A stretch of DNA of 64,000 nt from Ornithodoros turicata (lineage: Eukaryota; Arthropoda; Arachnida; Ixodida; Argasidae): assembly GCF_037126465.1 (NCBI RefSeq), contig NC_088209.1, forward strand, positions 23,007,146 through 23,071,145. Reading direction: 5' to 3'. Each line of letters opens with the position of its first letter. Positions within the stretch are counted from its first letter, which is position 1. This document shows, piece by piece, positions 1 to 10,259 of this stretch. A program made the translations under genes and the position numbers. The notes beneath the pieces were generated by a model. It worked only from the letters and a program-made list of their open reading frames with translations, had not been told where the DNA came from and ran no database searches.

Positions 1-1309
1 TGGTTATTAGCATATTGCCCTCACTATGGTACAGTAAAAGCTGTTAGAATGTGTTTACATATTACCTCCAGCTCTGCACATTGGAAGTGTACAAGCTGTG
101 CAAGGGATATTTATTTACAGGCCTCAAGGCCCCGTGTAAGACATGTTGGAATATAAGAGCTCCGCACGGGCCTGAATTTACTGACCTGGGCCCGACACGG
201 CCCGTACCTGATGACACGAAGTCTTACACAACCCTCGCCCGATCCAGCTGCTGAAAACTCCGCCCGGTCTGGCCCGTCCCCAAAGCCACGGAGGCTTACC
301 CAGCCCTATCCCGACCGGCAGCTGCATAGGCAGATTTGTAATGCGATCCGTCCAACAGGTTTAATACTATGGTGAAGACTCATAACACAGAGTATATCAC
401 ACATAGCTGGAACGCATGAGGGCAGCCTTTGATGCGGTTTGTGTTTGTAGCTTTGCACCTTAGTGTCGCCTGCCTGCCTGCGGTGCACACCGCAGCGAGG
501 GCGTGATCCGCCTCAACAAGGCAAAGTTGAGAGTAATGCGGTGCTTATATTGTAGTGTTTTAGCAAAAAGACGAAGGAAGGGGCCAGGCACTCAGTTGCT
601 TTGCTTTCAGAGCGAATGTTGAGGATTAAATATAGTGAAAGAATGGCTCATAAAAGCTTGACACGACTCAGACCCGAGCCCATGGTCAAAATGACTTTGA
701 GGCCCACAGGCTGGACCGGATTCAGGTTTTCGGGGCAGCCCGGCCCTTTGCAGCGCTCTAACTGACATATTTTAAAGGGCTATAGAAGACACCTCAAAGA
801 TATATTTTTCTGGACATGGACATGCTGCCCGCAGGAACTGTAACGCAAAATATTTCCTTTGGGAAGCAACACATTTCCTTAGAAAATTAGTTTACAAGAG
901 TGCGCCCAGCGATCACAATCCCTCCAGACTCCTTCTGGCAAGTTGTGACACCAGATCATCCGAGCACTTTCATTGTCTGCTACGAACGACGTGGGAATTG
1001 CCTGCTGTGACTGCTCTGCCTCAGACGCAGGATCGGCGGCACCAAATATGACAGCAAAAGAGAGAGAGAGAGGAGAAAAAGAAGATGCACACTTTCTCGT
1101 ACCGTGTACCACGATTGTACTGTGTTTGTGTATGAAATAAAACATACTTTCATTTCTTCTGACCCAGTGTTCTCTCTGTCCCCCACTCTCATGTGCCGTT
1201 TCCTACTGTCGGAAATATGGTCTCTCTACCCAGGCCCCCTTATAACCTATAATATGCATGTAGACTTTCCTGTCACATTCACCCTTATCTTTCACATCAC
1301 AAAATGCAG
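1..1309. other. Likely MIGA intron/5' flank with GC-rich repeat
   Basis: No exon recognised. Two stretches (about 160-310 and 660-765) are rich in repeated GGCCCG-type words and look like old repeat DNA. A GA-rich tract lies near 1052-1085. Since MIGA exons begin just downstream and the 5' part of that gene is missing, this is probably intron. Short ORFs here show no family resemblance. Confidence 0.4.
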
Positions 1310-1355
1310 GTAGGACAGCTCTCTGACGTAGAGCAGTTTCCTCCTCCATATGCAG

Positions 1356-4300
1356 AGAACTGGCCACTGTACATGTCAGCTGTTGCACTCTTGGAATCAA
1401 AGGGAATCCCCTGCAGAGCATACAGGTATGAAACGCAGGTTACATTGACTCGCATTATGTCAGTCTAAATTGATGATGCATTCGTGGAGTGAGCAACATG
1501 TTTTGATGTGGCAATCTGTGTTGAACAGTATGGCGGCACATCGGTAATGTTCGTTGAATAGCGCTTATCTTATTTTCTAGGCTACAAGAATTCAACTGTA
1601 CCAACGAAAATGACTACTTAGTGAGAATGCACTGTGTCCGCCTTGCTTTTCAGGTAAGACCTTTCATAGCACATACAGACAGGAATAGGCATTGGTAATA
1701 TATTTTTGGCTCAATAAATTGCTATTTCCTGCTTACAGTGTTTCGTATCAGCTTCAATGCACCCATTAACTCTGCCTTGCTGTGCCCGAAAAATGAAAAA
1801 AAGACACGCTTGACTGAGGGCCAAGTGCAACATGCTTTTAACATATCATGCTATGCACTGTAGCAATCTGGGCTGTGCTCATATGTGTGCAAAGCATATC
1901 ACACACTGTGTCATTACATAGCTAGAGACCACTGACCACATTTGTACATGCTTCTTAACCTGGACAATATGTGCTTACTGTCCCAGTCTTTAAAGAAGCT
2001 GTGAACTGGTCAAAGCAGCCTTTATCAAATCACATAATCATCACAGTGTTTAGTGCAAGATGTGCAGACAAACATTACATGAGCAAATTAACTAATGAAA
2101 CATCTGCACGCATTTCCTGCTGTTTCCACTTCTTCCACCATTTCGTATGCACTGGTGACCTGTGAAAAGAATATGTATGGAAGAAGGATAGTGTGCCTCT
2201 CGGCACATCGTCCAACATTCCTCAGCATTCGAAAGCAGATCGTGTTGCTTGTGCTCACACTTCTCTTTTTTTAGTAAACTTTAGGATACGCGACACCAAT
2301 TCAACAAATTTTTGCATCCCTCTTGCAGCATCTTGCTAAGCAGGAGGATATACAGCAGTGGTTCATCAATGCAGGAAGCCAGCTGCTAGCTGCCCTTTTG
2401 ATTCGTGCAGGCAAGGTGAGTTGTGGTTAATGGTGAATGTGAAATTTCCTCCTATTTGCTACAGTAAAATGCAGTGGTAGCTTGTGGATATGGGCTCCAG
2501 GGTAGCACACTCTCCAACCCCAAGAGCTTTTGGACTTGCATACGTTAAAAGCACGGCATGGAAAATTGGGGTAGTTGGTTGATGTACGTTGAAAACGAAG
2601 AGCACACCTTTGCTACATCTTTGTACTTCTCACACTGATCTAAGCCTGACCTTCTTGAGTACAAATTTACTATCTGCCAACACTTCCATATTGTGTGTGG
2701 TTTCCACACAACAGATCCTGTCTCTTCTAGTATAAAGTGGAGATAAATATGTTGCTTAGTCATGTGATCACATGCATTTGAGCCATCAACTCTGGTGATT
2801 TGCATCACTCCAAAATCAAAATGAGTACATTAATCCAAATTATCGTCATCACATGATTCTACACCCCATTTTACCCTCTGTCTGTTGGTTGCTAGTCCCT
2901 GTCTCGAACCCCCAAGCTGCCACTGGTTAGGGTGATAACTGGTGTGGATACATTGTGTGTCCTTCTAGGATCCGAAGGATGCGATACAGAGCTACGATGA
3001 ATTCATGCTGTATATTCTGGACCCTCAGAATGGGGACGAAATGGAGAAAGAATTAAAGGGCAGAGGAGTAAGCACAACACGTACATGTTTCCTGTAACTT
3101 TTGTCTACAGAGAAAGAAGGATGGGACGTGAAGCTTCACTCTCTCCCATGACCAGTGAATACAATAAAGCGGGCACCAGCTCGCAGTGTCATCTGTTGCA
3201 CTGGGCTGGAAATCTTAACGAAGCGGTCACATGGTGCTGTCACTCGGTGGCCATCGGCTTGCTAGGCAGCTTTACAGGCCACTCCAGCGTCTCCTGACGT
3301 ATGTTCAGCCGCACCAACAGACTGTTGTCTCGTGGAGTGCGCGGAACAAGACATGCTATGTAATGACATATCTGCCGTCAAGACAAACACCATTCCCGCA
3401 TTCTCGCAGACGACGGTGGTTCTTCTCCATGGCCACGACCGCTGAAAGCACATTCGTGATTGGCTACGGCCGTTGAAAACACGATCGTGATTGGCTGACT
3501 GTTAATTGTTACGTCACGTCGACGAGCGCACAGGCTTTCTTGTATCTAGGTGGTGTTGGAAACAGCTGCCTTTTTCCCCCTCTCCCAAACTGACATTCTC
3601 CCGTTGCTCATCCAGGCCTGCTTTGGCGGGATGCTTCACCACCTATCCTTCTTTCTATGCGCTTTCGTCTCGCTTTTTCCGTTGATGAAAATGTCTGTAC
3701 TTCAGATCGTCTGCGTAACGATCTACGATGTCTTCATCGACTACATGCTCATGGATGCATTTGATGACCTCAGCAACCCTCCCACTACTGTTGTGGCTGT
3801 CACACAAAACCGTTGGCTCACAGACGGTTTCAAGGAAACGGTACCAAATGCCTTTATCCCACTTGCATGCTGCGCCTGTGAGCTCTTCAGTGTGGTGCAT
3901 ATGTTTGCAAGTCTGTTGACTTCTTATTTCTCTAGGCTTTGTCCACTGCAGTCTGGTCTCTGATCAAGGCTAAAAAGGCCTTACTTCAGGTAGGTCAGGA
4001 AGGAGACTTCCAGGCCGCGGCAAACGAACAAAGCTGGGCATACGTGCTTGGGTACAGCCCGTCACTGCGTCTCAAGTATGCACAGTGGAAGCTGTCCAAA
4101 ATATTATATTACGTTATTATTGCTCCTGCTACATTGCAAGTAGTTGTAGTCCTGCTAGAGATGCGTTTCAGACATCCCGTAATATCCAATAACAGTATTT
4201 TGAGAATTTAAAATGCTACCTCAGATTGGTGTTTATAACTAGTATGGGCATGAAGGGTGCATGGAAATACAAATTTATCTTCCTCCTTACTTTATAAAAT

Positions 4301-4794
4301 CTGTACATGTGGGCTTGAAGAAAAAAAAAAAGAAAGAAGAAAAACAGCCCTGTGCATGCCCTGCGTTTCTGCCCTGTACGTGAATGTGTGAAACGTAAGG
4401 GCAGGTCGTACCAAGCAGCATATCCAGCAAGTGAATACACTTCAGCACCTCACTGATCACATTCCTCTGTAGCACTCCAATGGTTTCTTTGCGCACTACT
4501 ATAACCTGGCAGAACACTTGACACCCGTGTTTGCATGGGGCTTCCTTGGCACGAATCAAGACCTGTGCATTATGTGTAACTTCTTCAAGGTAAGTACTGT
4601 GGATAGACAGTGTGACTTGTAATGGTATTGCTCAGCAAAGTATTTCTGTCTTCCAGAATGAAATTGAAGGTCTTGTCAGAGATATGTTCGATCACAACTG
4701 CACCAGATACACAACTGTAGAAGACATATCTACAGACATCTTCAACAATATTCATGCACGCTACGATAAAGTGTGCCAAAGACTCCTCTTCTAA
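1356..4794 (+). CDS. MIGA: Mitoguardin (MIGA/FAM73), 3' exons only
   Basis: MIGA is an outer mitochondrial membrane protein that promotes mitochondrial fusion and lipid exchange at contact sites. Eight coding exons can be joined: 1356-1425, 1581-1653, 2329-2415, 2969-3067, 3706-3840, 3936-3989, 4473-4589 and 4657-4794 (stop TAA). They encode about 256 residues with all phases consistent and GT-AG borders. An alternative start of the first exon at 1310 is possible; I prefer 1356 for its pyrimidine tract. Family hallmarks are LMDAFDDLSNPP, NRWLTDGFKET, STAVWSLIKAKKALL and FAWGFLG. The N-terminal transmembrane part lies outside the window or was not found. The 638-bp fourth intron carries a dispersed repeat (3403-3565). 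The 3' end faces TRAPPC4. Identification is from recalled family sequence; exon borders are by eye. Confidence 0.88.
3403..3565 (+). repeat. Dispersed repeat inside a MIGA intron
   Basis: The stretch with GACGGTGG, CCATGGCCACGACCGCTGAA and GTGATTGGCTACGGCCGTTG recurs inverted at 5843-5965. Its last part (TATCTAGGTGG.GTTGG) recurs again at 6174-6205. Family unknown; probably a short DNA element. Confidence 0.55.
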
Positions 4795-4952
4795 ATTGAC
4801 TAACAGTACAAAACAGGGACATTACTTAACTGTATCAGCACCATTGTTGTATATTAATGTGGATTTATAGAGACTGTGGTATCCAGCTCCAACATTTGGC
4901 GCATATATCGCCCCTTGTAGATAGTCCATATCAAAGCTGTACAGCACAGATC

Positions 4953-4958
4953 AATAAA
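4953..4958 (+). terminator. Polyadenylation signal of MIGA
   Basis: AATAAA lies 159 bases after the MIGA stop codon, followed by a GT-rich stretch. Confidence 0.7.
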
Positions 4959-5129
4959 AGGTGGGATGTGCGTAGCTCCATAGCCTTTCTTTTGTATCGT
5001 GTATTAGTAAATGTATAGTAGTAGCATGTAGTATTAATAGTACGTAGTAGTATTTTAGTATTCTAGTAAACAAGGATGAAGTACAAGCATCTGTTTATTA
5101 ATAAGAACACTTCCATGCACAAGACTGCT

Positions 5130-5215
5130 CTTCAGGTCACGAATATTTGTACACGAAGTACAGGTAGAGATATACTCCTGTCAGTATATATACCTGCTGT
5201 ACAAATATTTTGTAA
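5130..5215. repeat. Small imperfect inverted repeat
   Basis: AATATTTGTACA is answered by TGTACAAATATT about 60 bases on, with GTATATATAC-like sequence between. It may be a remnant of a foldback element. The rest of 4960-5290 is AT-rich with AGTAGT words and nothing I can name. Confidence 0.35.
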
Positions 5216-5299
5216 CCATGAGAATTGCAGTCTCTAGTGTGAAAGTCGCGTTTCTTTTTACGTGTCCCCTATGTGCTATTGAGACATTATGACAATACC

Positions 5300-5840
5300 A
5301 AAAAGAAAAGAATATTCCACCATATCCAGTGCATCGGGCTAAAATCAGGATGGATTAATAAAATCAACCAATATGACAGAAAATACAGCAATGGAACGAC
5401 ACAAGGCTTGTGACAAAAGAGACTGGTCCAAAATAACAGCGAAAGAAATCAACGGAGTTGAAACTGAAAAATGGCGAAGCAAAGTGTAATGAAAAAAAAA
5501 AAAAAAAAAACAGCCTCAAATATTACAGCTAGCACAAATTGGAACCGGAATTTGCCCGCACTATGCAGAGGATAGGGGAAGCGCACTGCTATTTCAAACA
5601 CACATAGGGTGCCTGTTGCTAACAAATGCCCGGAGAAGCAAACTGTTTCATGAAGTAGACCCCGCCTGCCAACTGTGCGGTAAAGCCACAGAAACTCTCC
5701 ACCACATGCTCACTGAATGTGAAGAACTACAAACAGCAGAAAAAAAAAAGACTAAACTTTGGAAGATATAAGAATTGCCAACAGTCTCTTCTGGAAAACT
5801 GAGACCAAAAGTGACCCAACGCAAGTGCAGTGGCTTAGGA
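5300..5840 (+). mobile_element. LINE 3' remnant (reverse transcriptase C-terminal zinc motif)
   Basis: One frame around 5590-5770 reads ARRSKLFHEVDPACQLCG, then ETLHHMLTEC: the cysteine/histidine motif typical of the C-terminus of many non-LTR retrotransposon polymerases. The frame is broken upstream (poly-A run near 5490, stop codons) and ends soon after, so it is a dead fragment. It lies between the convergent MIGA and TRAPPC4 genes. Confidence 0.6.
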
Positions 5841-5842
5841 GA

Positions 5843-5965
5843 GTGCAATGCCAACGCCACCTAGATAGAGAAAGTTTTCAACGGTGGTAGCCAATCACGG
5901 ACGTGCTTTCAGTGGTCGTAGCCATGGAGACGTACCACTGTCATCTGCGAGAAGTGATTAACGTC
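5843..5965 (-). repeat. Inverted copy of the MIGA-intron repeat
   Basis: The reverse complement matches 3403-3565 closely (GTCTCCATGG, CACTGAAAGCAC, GTGATTGGCTACCACCGTTG). A third partial copy starts near 6174. Confidence 0.55.
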
Positions 5966-6533
5966 CCCGCTAACTAAATGGGAAAACCTTAAAAGAAAGT
6001 GGAAAACAGTCCCGTATCTTTCTAGAGACTGATTTTCTGGAAAGCATGTTGCACTTTTTGTCTACGGATTCAGATCTACAAGTTCCACGTTAGCTGCAAT
6101 CATTTGAGAGTTCTTGAATTTGCAGAACGGCGACACGCAGTGGCAGACGAATACTGACTTTATATGTCCACGTAAGCAGGCCTTCTGCATCTAGGTGGCG
6201 TTGGCAATGCCCTCTGCTGGCATGGGACACAACCAAGACGAGGGCAACAAGTTGAAACCTTTTGAACATTCCAATCAACACCGCGCAAGATTTTTCTGTT
6301 TCCTTTTACAGCACCTGTGATCCCACATGGTAGTCCGCCTTGTCTCGAAAGTGTCTTCTTAATACTCATATTAAATTGCGATTATATGTACACTGCCTTC
6401 TGCGTGCAAGTGTGAAGGTCATGCTGTATTTTACCTAGTCAATTGCAAGCGATATTGCAAGTCATTTTGCACAGCCTTTATAGTGACATTCTAGTTTCCA
6501 AGCACAAACACTGGCAGCGTATCACTCTGCTAC

Positions 6534-7196
6534 TCATATGTTACTGATCCCGGTCTTTTCCATTTGTTCGATCGTCGCTTGCAAATTAATATCAAACAGT
6601 TCGCATCGAATTGGCATTTCCAATGAGTAGAACGGATTCTTCAGCGCGTAGTCCGCGTATACTTCGAACAGTTTTTTCAGAAGAGCCTCCACCCCTGTCT
6701 GCTTATTGTCCGCGAGCACAATGAACTTTATCCCAGTTACCGTCTGGTAGCAATACAACTTAAACGTGTCCGCTTCAAGCACTTCGATGCCCGATGACTT
6801 CGGTTCTGGCGACAGCTGAGATGCGATTGCATAGAAGGAATGGAATGTACTAGCCAGGACGATGCGCTCATTTGTTGTAAGCTTGGGACGCCCGAACTTG
6901 ATGCTGATGGGGTAGTTTTCCTCGTTGGCAATAACGTCGAGAACATCACGTCCATCTTCAAGCTCTCGGCTAACGACTGGGATGCCGTTAATCGCGAGAA
7001 CCGTGTGTCCGCCACAAACGCCGTCCCTCTGCCCAAATGTCACCACCACACGCTTCAATATATTATGGTATGCGAGGATAATGTCCAGAGGGTAGCTGAA
7101 CGTCTTCTCAACCTCTACCTTGGGCATGCTGGGGTGATCGTAGTGAAAAATCAGGCCGCCAGATTTGCTCACAATGTAAACACTGAACACTGCCAT
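6534..7196 (-). CDS. TRAPPC4: TRAPP complex subunit 4 (synbindin)
   Basis: TRAPPC4 (yeast Trs23) is a core subunit of the TRAPP tethering complexes, guanine-nucleotide exchange factors for Rab1/Rab11 in ER-Golgi and later traffic; it acts on the cytosolic face of membranes. The ORF is a complete 220-residue protein, the normal length for the family. Hallmarks are EKTFSYPLD (about residues 30-38), FGQRDGV (54-60), GHTVLAING (63-71), the longin-like second half with [16 protein letters not shown], and [18 protein letters not shown] near the end. The ATG is the natural family start. The whole coding sequence is one exon, which is notable. CCAAT boxes at 7420-7465 may belong to its promoter. No clear AATAAA was found downstream. 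Confidence 0.96.
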   Translation of the reverse strand: MAVFSVYIVSKSGGLIFHYDHPSMPKVEVEKTFSYPLDIILAYHNILKRVVVTFGQRDGVCGGHTVLAINGIPVVSRELEDGRDVLDVIANEENYPISIKFGRPKLTTNERIVLASTFHSFYAIASQLSPEPKSSGIEVLEADTFKLYCYQTVTGIKFIVLADNKQTGVEALLKKLFEVYADYALKNPFYSLEMPIRCELFDINLQATIEQMEKTGISNI

Positions 7197-7414
7197 GTTT
7201 CAAGTACGCCCTTCGTCTGTTTCGTTCGTGTTGTCATTACAGCTTCATGGGCTCACCGCTAGACTCGGTAAGCGCTGCGTGCTGTTGCCGCGGATTCATT
7301 TAGCGCAGCCGACTTTTAGCCAAGTCAAGTAGAAATGCGGCCGCGGTTGCACCAGGCGCCCACAGCTCCCTATAGAGCCCATAGTTTGAGATAATTCAGG
7401 CAACACTGGACATA

Positions 7415-7470
7415 CGACCAATGAAAATGCGTCGTGATGCCGAGCAGCCAACCAATCAGCAACCTCTCAG
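7415..7470 (-). promoter_or_regulatory. Possible TRAPPC4 promoter elements (CCAAT boxes)
   Basis: Two CCAAT motifs (GACCAATGA and AACCAATCA on the + strand) lie 220-270 bases upstream of the TRAPPC4 ATG. No TATA box was seen; assignment is by position only. Confidence 0.3.
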
Positions 7471-7580
7471 TTTGGCTCGGCTTTCGGCCGGCCTTGGCTG
7501 CCATTGACTTCTACTGGTTTTCATACCTGGCGCCCGTTATTCCAAAATAACTAAGACATTTTTGATAGGCGAAATACATA

Positions 7581-7586
7581 TTTATT
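7581..7586 (-). terminator. AATAAA signal of a possible small gene
   Basis: AATAAA on the - strand about 250 bases after the stop of the candidate ORF at 7837-8031. It would end a short transcript reading toward TRAPPC4. Confidence 0.35.
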
Positions 7587-7836
7587 GATGCAACGTATAA
7601 ACTCAAATGTTTGACTCGTATATTCACCGTGCGAACAGGACGTTTCGTTCCTTGAATGGACAGTAACCAAACCAAGTTCGAACTTGCAAAGCACACATAG
7701 AGTCTACATCTGGAGGCGAGCGAAGTCCACGAGTGCGTGCGTTTCACAGATGAGCATCTTCTTCTCATTCTGGCGATGCACCGTAGGTCATACAGTCACG
7801 GGAAATACTTTTGTCGTACGAACACTCTCTTCGTAG

Positions 7837-8031
7837 TCACTGTATTTGAAAATGTGACAGCGCTCGAAACTGTTCCTCAGGCGTCAGCTCACCAAGCATT
7901 CCAGTTCTGACCCGGCAAGAATGTCCGTAGGTTGACACTTTATCGGAGATCAGTACATGGCCAGAGTCACTATAGCTCACGAACAAACCCGCGCGTACAC
8001 TTCCTCTTTGGTCGTTGTGGTCAACCAACAT
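7837..8031 (-). CDS. Doubtful small ORF, 64 residues
   Basis: I do not recognise this protein. The ORF begins MLVDHNDQRGSVRAG and ends FRALSHFQIQ. It has no signal peptide, membrane segment or known motif. In support: CCAAT boxes lie upstream (about 8138 and 8164), an AATAAA lies downstream (7581), and it sits in a compact gene cluster on the same strand. Against: the ATG context is weak, and overlapping ORFs run in other frames on both strands (for example 7977-8177 on -). It could be untranslated sequence or one exon of a larger gene. Confidence 0.25.
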   Translation of the reverse strand: MLVDHNDQRGSVRAGLFVSYSDSGHVLISDKVSTYGHSCRVRTGMLGELTPEEQFRALSHFQIQ

Positions 8032-8429
8032 CGGCGAGCCGCGGAGACGCAGCGACCTTGCTTGGAGCTGCCCGCCTGGACGACTGCCCAGACAGCCCGC
8101 GAAAAGTGAGCTGTCAGATATTTCGAAACTTTATCAACCAATCCCGAAGCGCGCATCCTCCTTTGGCCAATGGGCATCCGTCATGATGCCTGACGATGTA
8201 ATACCACGTGACTGTGACGTGATTTTATTTTTCTACTGCCGCAAATGCGGGGAGCTGTGGAGGCCTGGTTGCACGTTGCACGTTGCACCAGTTGCACCCG
8301 CTGGGGTGTGCAAAGGAGCATAAATAGTGCAGATGAAGCTCCTATAATAAGTAGCAGCATATAAGAGTATGGTACAGGAGTTTGCACTGCGTTTCTGTAC
8401 AGCTCCTCACACAGCCTTAAGATTTGGGC

Positions 8430-8475
8430 ATGATTTTTTTTTTGTGTGTGTGTGGGGGGGGGGGGGGGGTGAAGA
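8430..8475. repeat. T/TG/G low-complexity tract
   Basis: A run of T, then TGTGTGTG, then about 16 G. The surrounding 8200-8960 shows no gene; it includes a tandem pair of GCACGTT near 8273-8286. Confidence 0.8.
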
Positions 8476-8970
8476 CACCCCGGCTACAGCTATAACTGTA
8501 TGCGCATAGAATGCATTCATAGCTAAATTTTTTGTGGGGGAAAGGGCTGGAACAACCACTGGCGGAGCCTGTTTTATTCCATGTATGGGTAAATATTCTC
8601 TAGTGTAGGCATTGTAAGATCCGCAAGCACACACAAGAGTAGGGAAATAATTGTGTTGCTTGCCATACGTCTCCCATACTACCTTGCTATTGCTATGAAT
8701 TCTCAGTGAATTCAGCTCTTTGGATATGCTATTTTATTTACAAATTCTCCAAGAGTTTATAGCGCTGCAAGATCTGCGCATATTCGCTGGAAGTTCATAT
8801 TTTTGGCTGTATTAGTAAGTCCGGTGTGACCAAGGAGCATCCAGAGGTGGTGGCAAATGCCATCCCCCCTTGATCTCAAGCTATGGGTGTCTTGTTCCCC
8901 CTTTCATTACAAGGTGTCCGGTATTTATAGCATTCTCCACTGCATGCAGCGTGTGTCTTTTTTGTTAAAC

Positions 8971-9165
8971 TCTGTGTTAGCACTGCCAAGCAATGAGTGG
9001 TGAGCGGTCTACAGACATGGACAGATGGAGAGAGAACAGCAGGAAGGAGTGGAAGACAGGATGGTTAGTGTGCACCCTGGGGAGACTTCAAGGGCAGCTG
9101 AGACGACATTCGACTGGAAAGTCGGCCGGGAAAACCCAGGAAAAACCTCAGACAGCAGAGTTCCT
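8971..9165 (-). mobile_element. tRNA-derived SINE, type 2, lacking its head
   Basis: Read on -, it runs from the shared SINE body (CCTGGGTTTTCC) to the type 2 tail ending near 8971 (variant of GTTAGCGCCGCGAAGCAACT). The tRNA-like head is absent, so it is 5' truncated or diverged. Compare the full copy at 18657-18928. Confidence 0.65.
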
Positions 9166-9317
9166 CCACATGCAGCCCAAGTGCTTGCACCCCAGTCCAT
9201 TCACAACCCTACTATGTTGGAGCTCATCACTGTCTTCCTTCAATAGAGCAAGTAAGAAAGGTCGTTGATGTGCACGGATGCAGTTCCACATTTGCAGCAG
9301 CACATCACATGTCTAGT

Positions 9318-9323
9318 TTTATT
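9318..9323 (-). terminator. Polyadenylation signal of CISD3
   Basis: AATAAA on the - strand about 50 bases after the CISD3 stop codon. Confidence 0.65.
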
Positions 9324-9373
9324 TTGATCCTAGGCAACAGCACTACAAGTAAGCCTGTAACTGCTGTTGCATA

Positions 9374-10180
9374 TCAGTTCTTGATTACAGACACCGCTGA
9401 CTGGACAGCTTCTGATTTATGAGTTCCATCACAAAAAGGCCTGTGACTTGACTGCTTGCAATTGCAGAACCAGTACTCTCGGGTTTCTGTGGCGACAATT
9501 CGTAGAGGCCGCATGGTAATCTTGAGGTGTGGGTTGGCATGACTGCCATCGCAAAAGGGCTTCCGTTTGTTGAGTAAACATCCAAAAAGTTAGTGGTCGT
9601 GAAAAGAAAAACAGAAGATCGTGGTCAAGAACACTTGGAACAGAAGACAAGCACTCTTAACCTTAGACAAGAAAAAGAGGAGTTGTAACGCACAGACAGC
9701 TATAGGTTTCCCACGAAAAGCTGCAATATTACTGCCTAGATGCGTACAGCTACACAAAATAACGAACTCCTATACTCCATAATTCAGTAACTGGAAGTAA
9801 GTCTTACCTGCATGTGACTGAAACCACATGAACACCAGTTGTAAACACGGCCCTGTTTCAACTGAAACTTAAATGGCTTCTTGTCATAAATTCTCCCAGT
9901 TCCTGGCTGTGTGTAAGAGCGATGATGCTGTTTCTCTGGCCTCTCTTCGAGTTCGGGTATCCTCGGTTTAGTGTGACTGGAACTGTAGGACCTTGCCTGT
10001 AACAGAATGGCCTGAACTTCATTTGACTAGACTTCAGCTGACTGTAGCTTATAAGATGCCGTGTAGCGCTTGCACTACTTCTCTGTGGTTCAAATGGATA
10101 CTCACACATGATAGGGGCGTTATGAGTAGTGTGTATTTACCAAAGAGGCACCTTGACGCTTCCCTTGCACATAAAGTCAT
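9374..10180 (-). CDS. CISD3: CDGSH iron-sulfur domain protein 3 (mitochondrial)
   Basis: CISD3 (MiNT) is a mitochondrial matrix protein binding two 2Fe-2S clusters, each through three Cys and one His. Exons: 10141-10180 (ATG, tentative), 9808-10016 (start tentative) and 9374-9559 (stop TGA); the model gives 144 residues against 127 in human. Both CDGSH motifs are complete: CSCGFSHMQPFCDGSH (about 75-90) and CNCKQSSHRPFCDGTH (about 115-130). The junction between the two motif exons is secure. The first intron is not: the donor GTAAAT is good but the acceptor is weak, and GCCATT or GCAAGG acceptors a little downstream are alternatives with another phase. The N-terminus is rich in Arg, Ser and Ala (LLQARSYSSSH), as in a mitochondrial presequence. 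Confidence 0.85.
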
Positions 10181-10259
10181 GTTTCACTCCTCAAGTTGCG
10201 TTCCGAGCAGAAGATCGCCTTGATCGACTACGACTTCGCTTGGCTTGCAGCTTGTATGT

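Noticed and set aside
51..254. 67-codon ORF as a possible upstream MIGA exon
   Set aside because: The sequence does not resemble MIGA and has no usable donor site.
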